Shown: positions 46,509 through 57,751 of the stretch, piece after piece | Numbering within the stretch: the stretch's first letter is position 1 | Layout: each line of letters begins with the position of its first letter | Assembly: GCF_024166365.1 (NCBI RefSeq) | Contig: NC_064834.1 | Span: forward strand, 72,556,001-72,620,000 | DNA length: 64,000 bases | Source of the DNA: Elephas maximus indicus | Taxonomy: Eukaryota > Chordata > Mammalia > Proboscidea > Elephantidae | Direction: 5' to 3' | Translations under genes and position numbers: made by a program | The notes under the pieces: model-generated | Database searches by the model: none | The model's input: only the letters and a program-made list of their open reading frames with translations | What the model was told of the DNA's origin: nothing

Positions 46509-46615
46509 AATGAAGAGGTGCTGAAGAAGTGCGCCCAGGAGTACCTGTCCCGAGTGAAGAAAGAGGAGCAGAGGTACCAGGCCCTGAAGGTACACGCAGA
46601 GGAGAAACTGGACAG
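46509..46615 (+). CDS. TACC2: TACC2 exon, 107 bp (TACC coiled coil)
   Basis: Acceptor GTGTCAG|AA, donor GACAG|GTAATA. Encodes [20 protein letters not shown], then [15 protein letters not shown] and two bases of Arg. Classic TACC core. Confidence 0.96.
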
Positions 46616-46751
46616 GTAATACAGCACTCACTCTGCTCCTGGGGAGGCGCCCATCAGACCCTTCTGCTAGGCCGGCCAGTTCCAGCACCTGCCTTGGCCC
46701 GGAGGAAGCAGATTATGCCTGTGTGTTTTTCCAAGAGATTCATGATAAGGG

Positions 46752-46782
46752 TTGTTGTTGTTAGCTGCCATCAAGTCTGCCC
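46752..46782 (-). repeat. SINE/RTE tail fragment
   Basis: TTGTTGTTGTTAGCTGCCAT then CAAGTCTGCCCC is the common tail, cut short next to the tRNA-Gly SINE. Confidence 0.65.
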
Positions 46783-46787
46783 CGTAC

Positions 46788-47121
46788 TCATTGGGGGTTC
46801 AGTGGTAGAATTCTCACCCTCCGTGCTGGAGACCGGGTTCAATTCCCAACTAATGCACCTGAAGTGCAGCTACCAGCATCCCTCAGCGGTGTGTTACATG
46901 TTGCTATGATGCCGAATAAATTTCAGCAGAGCTGCTAGACTAAGACTAGGAAGAAGGACCTGGCAATCTAATTCTGAAAATCAGCCAGTGAAAATCCTAT
47001 GTGTCACAGCAGTCTGATCCGAAACCAATCGTGGGACTTGCATAGGACCAGGCAGCGTTTTGTTCTGATGTGTAGGGTGCCGCCATGAGTCAGGGCCCTT
47101 ACGCTGTCAGTTAGCATTATT
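46788..47121 (+). repeat. SINE with tRNA-Gly-like head and RTE/AfroSINE-like end
   Basis: 46788-46859 reads as a tRNA-Gly: GGTTCAGTGGTAGAATTCTC in the D-arm/A-box region, a perfect B box GGTTCAATTCC at 46836-46846, and an acceptor stem pairing 46788-46794 with 46850-46856 (five Watson-Crick pairs and one G-T), followed by ACC. A unique body follows, then GTAGGGTGCCGCCATGAGTC near 47071, which resembles the tail of AfroSINE and RTE. The first base pair and anticodon stem are damaged, so it is a SINE and not a working tRNA gene. Confidence 0.8.
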
Positions 47122-47332
47122 TTGACAAGCAAAGGATGCATGTTGTCATTTCTAGGGGACCTGCTCAGAGCACCTGGGCATCATGGGAACAGGAGGCAGG
47201 GTAGTTCTCATGGCGTCCTGTGCATGGAGCACCGTCGGGTGGGGTGGATTCACACTGTGCTCGTGTCCGGGGTTGGGAGGCAGGAGGTGTCCAGGGTGAA
47301 TGGTGACATTCCCTGAATCCTCATCCCCACAG

Positions 47333-47453
47333 GGCCAATGCTGAGATCGCCCAGGTCCGAGGCAAGGCGCAGCAGGAGCAGGCTGCCTATCAGGCCAGCC
47401 TGCGGAAGGAGCAGCTACGCGTGGATGCGCTGGAGAGGACGCTGGAGCAGAAG
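47333..47453 (+). CDS. TACC2: TACC2 exon, 121 bp (TACC coiled coil)
   Basis: Acceptor CCCCACAG|GG, donor CAGAAG|GTAACA. Completes Arg, then [20 protein letters not shown] and [20 protein letters not shown]. Penultimate part of the coiled coil. Codon-boundary end. Confidence 0.96.
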
Positions 47454-47734
47454 GTAACAGGCAGCAGTGGGTGTCTCTAGACAGGCAGCGGTGCTCTTGG
47501 GGCCGGCCGGCCAGTCCATCTGATAAATAGGCGGTGAGAGGCTGGGCCTGGCAGTGCCCACTGCTGCTCCCAGGACAGAGCCAGGGCGACGCTCCCATGA
47601 CGAAGTCATGTCCTTGCATGACGAGGGCATGTCCTTGTTCTCCAGCTCAAAGATCCAGTTTAATGCCTCCCTTCTGCCTTTCCTGGAATTGCTGCCTTCT
47701 TGGGTGTTTATTGGCGTGTTACATTCCTTTTTAG

Positions 47735-47796
47735 CATTCATTCATTCATTGATTCATTTGTCAAATATTTATTAAGCACCTACCATGTGCCAAGCA
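47735..47796 (+). repeat. L2/MIR-type fragment
   Basis: CATTCATTCATTGATTCATT then TCAAATATTTATTAAGCACC and TACCATGTGCCAAGC, cut by the SINE that follows. Confidence 0.55.
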
Positions 47797-48010
47797 AGAA
47801 GCCCTGGTAGTGCAGTGGTTAAGCGCTCAGCTGCTAACCAAAAGGTTGATGTTTTGAACCCCCCAGCTGCCCCTCAGGAGAAAGATGTAGCAGTCTGCTT
47901 CCGTAAAGGTTACAGCCTCAGAAACCCTATGGGGCAGTTCTGCTCTGTCCTAAAGGGTCACTATGAGTTGGAATTGACTCAATGGCAGCAGTGTTTTTTT
48001 TTTTTTTTTT
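47797..48010 (+). repeat. AfroSINE copy, full length
   Basis: AGAAGCCCTGGTAGTGCAGT head, GTAGCAGTCTGCTTCCGTAA, GGCAGTTCTGCTCTGTCC, GAGTTGGAATTGACTCAATG and a T-run end (47993-48010). Confidence 0.93.
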
Positions 48011-48379
48011 AATACCAGACATAGCGCTTTCAGGCCTGCATCCAGTATACTTACTGGTGAGTGGGTGAGGAGTGGAGTCCCTCCTGGTTGTAGAGGACAG
48101 CTCCTGTTTTAATGAGACTCAGAACCGTGACCCACCCAGGCAGGCCTTGTATGAAGCAGTGGGCTCTTCACCGACTCAGGGCTTTGTAAAGACTTTTGCA
48201 CAGTGGGCTAAGCTCTACCATGGAGCAGTTTTCTTGGCAACAGGCCGACGGTGCCAGGCTAGAGCTTGGCGAACCTCCAGGAGTCCATAGCTAATGGGTA
48301 TGCTGGTGCCTGTCAGCTATCAGAAGGCACATGTTGTTTCTAATAAGTATAATGGCAAAGCCGTACGGAAGCTGGGTCA

Positions 48380-48530
48380 GCCTGAATTTGCGTGCCAGGC
48401 TTGCCACGTCTGACTGGCTGTGTGACCTGAGGCATGATGCTTAACCCCTCTGAGCCTCATTTCCTCACTGACAAATGGGGATCGTAATGGTCTCCTTTAA
48501 GAGACTGAGATTGTAGCGCCTGGGGTGTGT
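48380..48530 (+). repeat. MIR-family fragment
   Basis: CTGGCTGTGTGACCTGAGGC, then CCTCTGAGCCTCATTTCCTC and CTGACAAATGGGGAT. Confidence 0.7.
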
Positions 48531-49439
48531 TTAGCACCCTAACTGCAAAAATGCGTGGTTCACTGTGAGCAGCAGCCACAGCAGTGGTCGAGATTATAGG
48601 GGTGGCGTGTGTGCCGCATCACCTTCAGACCCTGCCCTGCCCCATGCAGCGCACCTTGGAGCTGTTGACCTCAGCTGTGAGTTCTAGACCTGAGGGGACT
48701 GAGGTAACATCCCAGGCAAGGCTCCCCCAGCAGGCGGGGACTGTCATTTCTCCCCCGCCACCAAGGGCCGATTCTTCTCAAGCACTGGCATGGGGTAATG
48801 GTACCAGGGGCCCTGACCTGGGAACTCAGGAGAAGGTGCTGTAGGCTGGAACCTATCTCAGGAGGCTTTACCTTCCCAGGAAGGGACTCTACAGCCCCAG
48901 GGAGAGGCTCTGGTTGAGACACAGGTCCCATGGGACCTTGGGGAGTAACTGGCTGTACAGTGTAACCCAGCCTTCCAGAAAGATCTTGCCCCTTGGAGAG
49001 GGCAGTTCAAGGTTGATTGTGCTATTAAACCAGGTCAGTCTGTGGAGGCCAGGTGAGCCATGGCCTGAGCCGCTGTCATGGCAGCTTAGGGCTCGTCACC
49101 CAGCCTGACCAGGAATAGAGCTGGGCCAGCCACGCTGGAGGGATCAGCCTGCTGGATCCCATTTCTTTGAGAGGGAAATGTTGTAGGGTGAGCTGTGTTA
49201 AACAAGCACTGGGTCGATCCCCTGGAGTGGGCCCAGAGGACAAATGAAGCGTGCTTCCGGGGGCGTGGGAAACTTCGTGTGTCTGCCCCCAAGTGTCTGT
49301 CCTCCGGCCACCCTCCTGCAGGGTGTCTAGGGGTAACGCTACTGGCCCCCATCCAAGGAGACTGCCCAATCCCTCCCTGTGGCATTTCTTTAAAAACCCA
49401 CCCAGACCCTCCTTTTTAGTCCACTTCCTTCGGGACAAA

Positions 49440-49625
49440 CAGAAGGGAACCAATGCTAGTTAAGCACCCTGAGTGCTTGTCACTTTGTGGGGAACTTTAC
49501 ATTCCTTCTCCCCTTTAGTTACCAGAAAGACAGATGTTATCCACATTTTGGAGATCAGGAACCCGAGGGTCAGAGGGGTTGTGTAATTTGCCTGAGGCCA
49601 CACAGCTAGAGCTGGGATGATGTAT
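49440..49625 (+). repeat. MIR fragment
   Basis: CCACATTTTGGAGATCAGGA and GCCTGAGGCCACACAGCTAG in MIR order. Confidence 0.7.
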
Positions 49626-49783
49626 ATACTCAGGTAGTTTGACTCCAAGTCATCTCTCTTGCTGCTTTCAATAACTTGGGGGGAGCCAAGAGGCCTGGTG
49701 GACCCCACCTCCCCAAAAGAGCGTGGCGACCTTCTGATTGGATTGATTTCTAACAACAACCTCTTTCTCGTCTTCACTTTCAG

Positions 49784-49849
49784 AATAAAGAGATAGAAGA
49801 ACTCACCAAGATTTGTGACGAGCTGATTGCCAAAATGGGGAAAAGCTAA
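49784..49849 (+). CDS. TACC2: TACC2 terminal coding exon
   Basis: Acceptor CACTTTCAG|AA. Encodes NKEIEELTKICDELIAKMGK, S, then TAA at 49847-49849. The ICDELIAK ending is the family signature, and MGKS marks TACC2. Confidence 0.97.
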   Translation, partial: NKEIEELTKICDELIAKMGKS

Positions 49850-50109
49850 CTTTGAACCAAATGTCTGGACTTGACCGTTGCGTGCAATATGACCGTCGGC
49901 ACACTGCTGTCCTCCCGGATACATGGACAGACCTGTTTTGACTTTTTCGTATGCACTACTGTATTTGCTCTCTAAATGACGTTGATTCGATTGTATGCAG
50001 TACTAAGGAGACTATCAGAATTTCTTGCTATTGGTTTGCATTTCCCTAGTATAAATTCATAGCAAGTTGACCTCAGAGTTCCTGTATCAGGGAGATTGTC
50101 TGATTCTCT

Positions 50110-50115
50110 AATAAA
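50110..50115 (+). terminator. TACC2: Possible proximal polyadenylation signal
   Basis: AATAAA followed about 20 bases later by TTTGGCTTTGCCCTTTGT. It would shorten the 3' UTR to about 285 bases. Confidence 0.5.
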
Positions 50116-50310
50116 AGACATATTGCTGACTTTGGCTTTGCCCTTTGTACCCGAGTTCCCAGGGTGAGCAGCTTTTGGATTTAATATTATAAACGTGTAC
50201 AGCTTGCACAGGGACTCTTGCCTTAAGGAGTGTAAACTTGATCTGCATTTGCTGATTTGTTAAAAAAAAAAAAAAGAAAATGCATGTTTCAAATAAAATT
50301 CTCTATTGTA

Positions 50311-50316
50311 AATAAA
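50311..50316 (+). terminator. TACC2: Distal polyadenylation signal of TACC2
   Basis: AATAAA, the second of a close pair (the other at 50292), with a T-rich downstream element. Confidence 0.7.
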
Positions 50317-50895
50317 TTTTTTTTCCTTTGGATCTTGGCAATAAGTGTGGCTATGGTTTATTTTCTGGGAAGGGCTGAGTCTTTTCTCGCCTTGGTTACA
50401 TAATAGGAGATTTGGCCTTTAGCTCTTCTCTGCCTGGGCTCATTTCTTTGTCCGTGGATTTAAATAACATTTCTTTCATTGCTGGGGACGCTGGGCTTGT
50501 AAGATGAAGCTAGTGAGAAATATTGACTTGCTACTTAAATAATTAAGCGAATGTATTGTTAGCTTAGTTTTTTTTTTTTTTTTTTACAAAGCCTCTTTGA
50601 CTTTAAGGGGGAAAATCTGTTTCCTGCATTGGCTCAAGGAAGCATCAGGCTGTCATTCTCCCTGTTCGATCCCTCCATGTGCAAAGATGAACCCTGAAAC
50701 ATCCATTCCCCTCTAAAGGGTTAGGAAAGAGCAAGTAATTACCAGTGGGAGACAGGTAATTAAGCCACTTTTAGATTAAACTAACCAAGTGTCTGCTGTT
50801 AGATTCTTTAATTGCTCCTGACTTGCTCAGGGACCCCAAGTTAAAAGACAGCTGGTGGAGGCCAGAGAAATTGGGAAGGCGTATTAGCTTCCCAA

Positions 50896-50990
50896 GGAGT
50901 TCCTGAGTTGAACTAACAGTTAAGCACTGGTCTACTAACCAAAAGTTTGGTGGTTCGAACCTACCCACAGGTGCCCCAGAAGACAGGTCA
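50896..50990 (+). repeat. AfroSINE 5' fragment
   Basis: GGAGTTCCTGAGTTGAACTA head, CTAACCAAAAGTTTGGTGGT and a B box GGTTCGAACCT; then the body is lost. Confidence 0.85.
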
Positions 50991-51094
50991 CACGCCCTCT
51001 ATGGGCCCAGGTCTTCCTATTGTAGGGGAATACTTAGGAAGCATTCTGAGTCTGCCCTTAGGATGTGATCCCTGGTCTCCAAGACTGCAGGGCC

Positions 51095-51299
51095 TGTTGT
51101 TGTTAGGTGCCACTGAGTTGATTCCAACTCAGAGTTGACCCCGTGCAACAGAGTAGAACTGCCCCATAGGGTTTTCTAGGCTGTCATCTTCACAGGAGCG
51201 CATGCCAAGTCTTTATCCCACAGAGTTGCCGGGCGGGTTCTAACTGCCAAGCTCTCATTTAATGGCCGAGGGTTTACCTGTTTGCGTCACCAGGGCTCC
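51095..51299 (-). repeat. AfroSINE copy, full length
   Basis: TGTTGTTGTTAGGTGCCACT tail, CAGAGTAGAACTGCCCCATA, CACAGAGTTGCCGGGCGGGT and a head ending CCAGGGCTCC. Confidence 0.92.
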
Positions 51300-51968
51300 T
51301 AGGTCCCCAGGCTCATGGGTTCCTTTGTGTGGAGGCTGGAGCTGAAGGAGATGGAGAGAGGGCCTAGAGGAGTGTCCTCACGTGTACTCTTCAGCTTGAT
51401 GTGGAGCCCTGTTGTCAAGTCTGGGCTCAGCTCCCCTGTTGTTCTCAGGGACTATAAAAACAGTGCTCCTTGTTTGCAGGGTGGGAACAGCAGCGGGCCA
51501 CCAGGGAGGTCGTTGTATGGCTGGTGCGCTCGGCTTCTCTCTGTCTCATCCGAATACATGTTTCCCATCAGCTGTCCATGGCCCAGTGGCACCTTCCCAG
51601 GCTGGAGGCCATTGGCTGGGCAGGGCTGCCTCAAACCCATGCTGAGAGCCCTGGATCCCTATCAGCCCCATAAGAGAGTGGTGGGTGCCATCCCCCACAC
51701 CCAGGCCCAGTCTCCAGGGCCAGCGGTCCTGCCTTGAGTGACCGCTAGAGGGAGTCCAGGGCCTAATCTGAGCAGTGCCCCAGCCATGGTACCCAGAGGG
51801 CATCCCTGAGTAGGCCATGATGGAGGGGCAGGATGCCTGCATGGTCCTGTATGTCAGAATTTTTAACTGAAATCTCGCGTGGGACCCTACTTTCCAGGTC
51901 AGCTGGCTGGGAAAGGTTTGGGCAGAATGGGAGGCGGGGTAGAGGAGCGGCATGTTATGGTTCCTGAG

Positions 51969-52089
51969 TGCTTGTCGAGTTAATTCTGCCTCAGCCACCC
52001 CATGTGACAGAGTAGAGCTACCCCATGGGGATTCTTAGGCTGTAATCTTGACAGGAGCAGATCACCAGATCTTTCTCCCAGGGAGCTGG
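51969..52089 (-). repeat. AfroSINE fragment lacking the head
   Basis: CTTGTCGAGTTAATTCTGCC, CATGTGACAGAGTAGAGC, and CACCAGATCTTTCTCCCAGG; ends before the tRNA part. Confidence 0.85.
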
Positions 52090-53229
52090 CAAAGGGAGAG
52101 AATATGTCCATCTGTACACAGACATCCCTGAGACCCTCCTACCAACACACACACCGTGCTCTTGGCACTGGGCCAGGAAGGATGCAGTGGACCCAAACGC
52201 AAAGAGAGGAGGGCCAAGAACCACCTGATGGTTGGAAAGGAACAGGAGGAGGGGTGTTTGCCCAGGTGGTATCCCACCCACCCTCTCTAGAGAAGAGAGT
52301 GGTCTGGTCTGACGGATGGCCTGGCACCTTGGACTGTGGGAGCAGGAAGGCAGGGCCGAGGGAAGATGGCTAGGGAAATGCCATCCATCTGAGGACGTGG
52401 ACCCCACCTGATGTCCAACCAGAAGGCCTGGTTACACTAGTCATGATTTGCCTCCACACGGAGGAACGCTATGTCACCATGCACAGTCATGCAGAAGAAC
52501 GCCGGAGAAAACACCTGTGACATAGTAAGTGAAAAAAATCAGGTTAAAAAAGTTAGTTGTTGGTATTTACCATTGAGTCAATTCTAGCTTATTTTAAAAA
52601 ATGTATTTACTGATCACAAAATGTTGAAAGAATGTACTGTTAATGATGGCTGTGGAATTCAAATGATTTTTATTGTTAAAATTTCTGCCTCTGAATTTGT
52701 GCCTATGGACATGTGTTATATTTGTAAAAATAATACATGATTTTTAAGCTTGAGGGGGGCTCCAGGCCCCACCCAGGAGTGTGGGCCCTCCCTGGGGACA
52801 CTGGTGCCCTGAAGTCCATTAGGACCCACTTCCAGCCCCGGGCCTGGGGAGGGCAGCCCTGACGTGGGTCTCCCGATCCCCTCTCCTTGTAATGAAGGCA
52901 GCGTCGCTGCTCTTTGCCGCCTGCCGTGTCCCCACCAGGTCCTGTCACTGTGCATGTCCCTCACGAGCAGCGAGGTCTAGAGGTGACCAACGGCAAGCTC
53001 CTTTTGACCCAGCTTCAGAGCCTGCCTTTACCAACAGATGCTGCCGCTTCTACTAAGCACCAGAACCCTGAGCACCCACTGCTTCTCCAGCTGCTTGGGT
53101 CAGTCATGAGCCACCGTGAAACCACCTTCCATTTCACTCCCAAAGTCCAAATCCAAATGCACAAACCCGGAGACAGTGCTCTGAGTACACTGTTGGAGGC
53201 TACTTCCTGCAGAACTTGCACAGCCCAGG

Positions 53230-53735
53230 ATAATTCTTGTCTTGATTCTCTAGTGCTGCCATAACAGAAATATCACAAGTGGGTGGCTTTAACAAACAGA
53301 AATTTATTCCCTCACAGTCTAGGGGGCTACAAGTCTGAATCCAGGGTGCCAGCTCCCGGAGAAGCTTTCTTTTTCTTTTGGTTCTGTCGGAAGGTCCTTG
53401 TCATCAATATTCTCCTGGTCTAGGAGATTCTCAGGGACACTCTGCTCCCGGCACTTCTTTCTTGATGGCACGAGGTCCCTCTCCTCTCTGCTCAATTCTT
53501 TCTTTTATATCTCAAAGAGTTTGACTCAACATACAATCTAATTCTGTAGATTATGTCCTGCCTCATTAACATAATTTCCTTTAATTCTGCCTCATTAAAA
53601 TAGAGGTTAGGATTTACAACACATAGGCTAATCACATCAGATCACAAAATGGTGGCCAACCACACAATACTAAGAATCATGGCCTAGCCAAGTTGACACA
53701 TGTTTTTGGGGGACACAATTCAATCCATAATAGCT
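53230..53735 (+). repeat. Interspersed repeat, copy A (family not named)
   Basis: CTCTAGTGCTGCCATAACAG, CAAGTGGGTGGCTTTAACAA, CAGAAATTTATTCCCTCACA at the start and GGGGGACACAATTCAATCCA at the end. The same start and end occur at 54755-55165. It is a familiar mammalian type of repeat, but I cannot name the family with confidence. Confidence 0.75.
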
Positions 53736-54754
53736 CCTAACATGTACACACATACATGGATTCAATCGCAAAAGAAGAAGGCAGCTGGGTGCAAACACCA
53801 GGACCATGATGCACACAGAAGGAGACATAACATGCATATACATGTAGATATACACATATATGCACACAACTGTAGTAGTACACAACTATCCACAAAACTG
53901 ATTGGTTAGGGGCTGGTGCATCCAACTCAAGAGACATTTGCTGAGCACTTTCTAAAGACCAAGTGTGATCGGACTCAGAGAGGAGCACTCAAAGAACACT
54001 CCACAATACCCAGCTTCTCTGCAAAGCAGAATATGGCTGTAGAGAGAGAGAGAACCATGGGATCTCAGGGCTGAGCAGGGAGGTGAATCAGAGGAGCCTC
54101 CCATTTAGAGGGAGTTTTGTAGTTTCTACAACATGATTACAGGTAGGCTGAGCAGGTGCTCTTCCTGTTTCCTTTGATAATTTCCATGACTCAGGAGATG
54201 CTGCAAACGTCACGACTTAGAAGCAGCCCACAGTTTGGGGAAGGGCCTGCTTCTAAGGTCAGCAGATTCTCCTCTCTGGTCCTTTCTTATCTCTTCAAAA
54301 TGTTCTTTCTTGAGGCGGCCACAGAGGATAGCCACTGCAACAGGACCCCAGGTTCCAACTGCAGTCCCGGGCTTTCTGTGAGCCCTGGGGCAGGGCTTCC
54401 ACCAACCAAGGTTTCCAATGGTGAGACTGATGCGGCCTGCTCCTCTCCACCTGGTAGTTGGGGGCATGGGCTTTGTAGATGAAGTTCCTGCAAGATTCCA
54501 CCCTGGCCCCCGGAAGGAAGGTTCTTGGCCTTGTCCCCAACTTTAAAGCTGTTCTTAGTTCCCAGACAAGGCAGATTAAAAATCATCAGCAAAGCAAGTG
54601 ATGAGGCATGGCTTTGAATAATGTAAAACCCTCCAATTTTTGTTTTAATATTTTTGTCCAAACATGTATGGATGCAAAAAGCTAGAATTATAACACACAG
54701 AATGCCAGAGCCAGGAAAGGTTTGAGAACCTTCTAGTCCAATCTCCTTGTCTTA

Positions 54755-55165
54755 GTTATCTAGGGCTGCTATAACAGAAATACCACAAGTAGATGGCTTT
54801 AACAAACAGAATTTTATTTTCTCACAGTTTAGAAGGCTAGAAGTCCAAATTCGGGGTGCCCAGTCTAGGAAAAGGCTTTCTCTTTCGGCCCTGGAGGAAG
54901 GTCCTTCTCTCTTCAGCTTCTGTTTCCTGGTTCCTTGGAGATCTACATGTGTCTTGGCATCTATCTTATTCCATCTCTGCTTCTCTCCCTTGCTTGTTTA
55001 ATCTTTTTTATATCTCAAAAGATATTGACTTAAAACACCCCCTGCACTAATCCTCTCATTAACACAACAAACAAAACCCATTCCCAAATGGGATTATAAC
55101 CACAGATATAGGGGGTAGGGTTTACAACACATATTTGTGGGGGACACAATTCAATCTGTAATACT
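54755..55165 (+). repeat. Interspersed repeat, copy B (family not named)
   Basis: TATCTAGGGCTGCTATAACA, CTTTAACAAACAGAATTTTA and GGGGGACACAATTCAATCTG match copy A at both ends with a different middle, so they are independent insertions of one family. Confidence 0.75.
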
Positions 55166-56009
55166 CCTCGTGTTACAGAGGAGGCCTGAGGCAATCTCTC
55201 CGGGGCTCTCTCAGAGAATCTCCGGGTTAACTCCTGTGTGGTGACACTGCAAGGGAACAGGCACAGCTCCGCCCCCCTCAGCAGGAGGCCGAAGAGACAG
55301 TGCTTGGCACCCTGTTGGTCTCTGAGACAGTCCCTCCCCCAGTGCAGCCCTCAGGCACCCCAGGCCTGTGAGAGCTTCACTTTCCCTCAAGAAGACACTG
55401 GAACACAGCCCCCGGCTTCTTCCCCTGAGGGCAGGCCCTGGAACAGGAAGTGCCTGGAACCCTTCCTGAAGTTGCCATGGCGCCCACACAGTCCCCTTGG
55501 AAACCAAAGACAAGCTCCCTGCAAAGCAGCTTGGGCTATAGGAAGAAAAGGGCGAGCCCCAGGTGTCATGAGAGCTTTCAGGCCTCAGGCTCAGAAGGTG
55601 AACACCGCCAGCTCCCCTGTAACCCACAGGCCATCCAAGCACAGTGCCGAGACCCCTTCAATGGCAGCTCCCACATCCGGCAAGCTGGCCCTGTAATCAC
55701 TCCCTGGTGGACACCAGCGCTTTGGAACAGTACGTGGCTGGTACTTTTAACACCTTTAGAGACGAAGAAGGGGCTCTGGAGTAAGAAGTACTCCATGGAC
55801 TTTTGGCTCCTCCTGGTCAACCTGGTAGAGAGGCCTCCGGGCTTCCAGGGTGCCCTTGACAATGGGAAGCAGGAATCCACAGGACCATCGCGTGTGGCTC
55901 CTGCCCACTCAAAGTGACTTAAGAACTGGCTCTCAAATCCATTAGGTAGCATTCTGCCTGGTATAATGAAAACAGAACAAAGACATTTCCAGACCTCTGG
56001 GACATCCCT

Positions 56010-56165
56010 GGAGCCCTGGTGGTGCAGTGGTTCACAGCCCAGCTGCTAACCAAAAGGTTGGCAGTTCAAATCCACCAGCTGTTCCTTGGAATTCTTATGA
56101 GTCAGCTCTACCCTGTCCTGTAGGGTCACTATGAGTCAAATCGACTTAATGGCAATGGGTATTGG
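56010..56165 (+). repeat. AfroSINE copy with internal deletion
   Basis: GGAGCCCTGGTGGTGCAGTG head, CTAACCAAAAGGTTGGCAGT, then directly GGTCACTATGAGTCAAATCG near the tail. Confidence 0.92.
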
Positions 56166-56519
56166 ATCAAAGAAAGCAGGAGCTTGGGTACCAAACCCCC
56201 AGCCTCCCTCCCTCTCTAGACTGATAGCAGTGTGCCGCCCATGTGTGGGAAGTTCTGTTTTAAAATGTCATGTTCTTCTCAGGTTCCTTTAGGCCATGTT
56301 GAGCATTTGGAACTGATTCTAAAGCAGTGGGAAGCTGATGAAGGGTGTTAAGCTAGAGAGTTGAAAGATGATTCTGACTCTGTCCAGTGTGCAAAACAGA
56401 TCAGAGGAGCATATGTGTACTACCTGGGAGTGGGAGAAACCTTCTCAGCAAGATGGAAACCCAGCCAAAAAGAGAAATAGATCTATGCAATATACAAGTT
56501 TTTAAATTAGGGATGGTCA

Positions 56520-57330
56520 AAGGAAAAACGTGTATATTTGATGTGTTTTCCATATCAAATTTAATAATCTGTACAATATAAGCAAAGCCAAAAGGGATAC
56601 ATTGGAGAAAATATCTGCAGCACGTATGGCAGACAAAAGGTTAGGGTCCTCACTATACAAAGAGCTCCTAAGAAATACTAAGAGGACTACAGCAATCCAA
56701 CAGAAAAAAGGAGGAGAGCTCATGAAGAGGCAATTTGCAGCATTCTATGAAAGAATGATGAAAGAATGCTCGACCATACTGGAGGTCAGGGACATTCAAA
56801 TTAAAATAACAATCTGATTTGTACTCACCAGACTGGCAAAAATAAATGTAATGATAATATCTGGTACGGAAGATGATGTGGTGGAAAGCACTAGTAAATT
56901 GATGATTTACTGTGAATTGCTACAACTTTTGTGAAAGTGAGTCAGCATTGTCTATTTCAATTAAAGATACATGTCTTCGGAGTAACAATCCCACTTTGAA
57001 AAATCTATTTCATAGAAGTGAAAGCAGTAACACACAAGCATACATATATAGATACATACATATATATCTAACAGCTATAGATGGCAAATATAGATACACA
57101 TAAGTGTGTGTGTGTGTGGGTACGTATGTATGTATGGCAGCATTGTTTGTGGGAGTAAAACATGGGAAACAACCTCAATGACAGGTAAATATTTTAATAA
57201 ATGATGATATATCCACGGTATGAAATATTATGCAGCTGTTGTTAAATTTTTCTTTACCCACCATTATACTGGTTCACTTGTTACAATGAGCATATATTAA
57301 TTTGCCATGTAAAAATCTAAATAAGGTAAA
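56520..57330 (+). repeat. Old L1 (L1M-type) 3' region
   Basis: Phrases such as GACATTCAAATTAAAATAAC, GCAGCATTGTTTGTGGGAGT, GGGAAACAACCTCAATGACA and GAAATATTATGCAGCTGTTG follow the ORF2 end/3' UTR order of older L1s. It contains a TA/TG microsatellite (57042-57140). Confidence 0.75.
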
Positions 57331-57694
57331 AAGGAAAACAAAGCCTGTCTCCCCAGGTGGGATGGAAACTCCCTGACAAGGGGATCATGTTTTACTTACT
57401 GCCTTATCCCAGAAACAACTAGTGTTTTCCTTGCACATCAAGCTGCACAGAAAATACTAGCTAAATGAATGAATGGGCCACTTCCTATTTTCTTCACCTG
57501 AACTACTTTTCCAAACCTCATGCACTTAAAAAAACCTATTCTCTTAGTTTGATAAATAACCTACACTTTAGGCTTCTTCATTATGACTTTTGTGGCAAAA
57601 AAGAGATGCATTAAGCCAACTTCCTCTATAATATTTTGAAGGGATCCTTTGAAAATGTTCTTAAAATTAAAACTTTACCTCTTTTGTCCTCCAG

Positions 57695-57751
57695 GTGTTT
57701 CTCTTTCCTCCTGTGTCATCTCTATTATCATTCATGAAAATGTCGAATCGG
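57695..57751 (+). CDS. Candidate 5' coding exon of a downstream gene
   Basis: A good pyrimidine tract and acceptor (TTTGTCCTCCAG|GT) is followed by 57 bases with ATG at 57734 and six codons (MKMSNR), then a strong donor CGG|GTAAGT. In the human genome BTBD16 follows TACC2 in the same direction, so this could be its first coding exon. The evidence is splice signals and position only; it may equally be a chance pair. Confidence 0.3.

Larger units (their letters stand above)
46616..47332 (+). other. TACC2: TACC2 intron (717 bp)
   Basis: Contains a small SINE/RTE tail on the - strand (46752-46782) followed directly by the tRNA-Gly-headed SINE (46788-47121). Confidence 0.75.
47454..49783 (+). other. 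TACC2: TACC2 last intron (2.3 kb)
   Basis: Has one AfroSINE (47797-48010) in an old L2/MIR stretch and MIR pieces near 48380 and 49440. 48540-49430 is GC-rich unique sequence without a supported gene. Confidence 0.6.
1829..50335 (+). other. TACC2: TACC2 gene, 3' part (15 coding exons and 3' UTR)
   Basis: The joined exons encode the C-terminal 957 residues of transforming acidic coiled-coil protein 2, ending ELTKICDELIAKMGKS, the ending expected for TACC2 rather than TACC1 or TACC3. TACC proteins bind the centrosome and spindle microtubules through the C-terminal coiled coil, working with Aurora A and CKAP5/ch-TOG; TACC2 also contacts chromatin factors (family knowledge). All 15 exons have AG acceptors and GT donors and compatible phases, with no stop before 49847. 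The first exon starts with two bases of a split codon, so the gene continues upstream of the window; long human isoforms have a very large exon there. Gene structure was read by eye and not checked against transcripts. Confidence 0.96.
49850..50335 (+). other. TACC2: TACC2 3' UTR
   Basis: Follows the stop codon. AATAAA occurs at 50110-50115, 50292-50297 and 50311-50316; GT/T-rich sequence follows the last. The 3' limit is approximate and alternative cleavage near 50135 is possible. Confidence 0.75.

Noticed and set aside
46788..46859. Functional tRNA-Gly gene
   Set aside because: The first acceptor pair is lost, the anticodon arm is damaged, no T-run terminator follows and SINE sequence continues.
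55238..55696. Overlapping long frames in GC-rich intergenic DNA
   Set aside because: Frames on both strands at once, no domain and no splice context.
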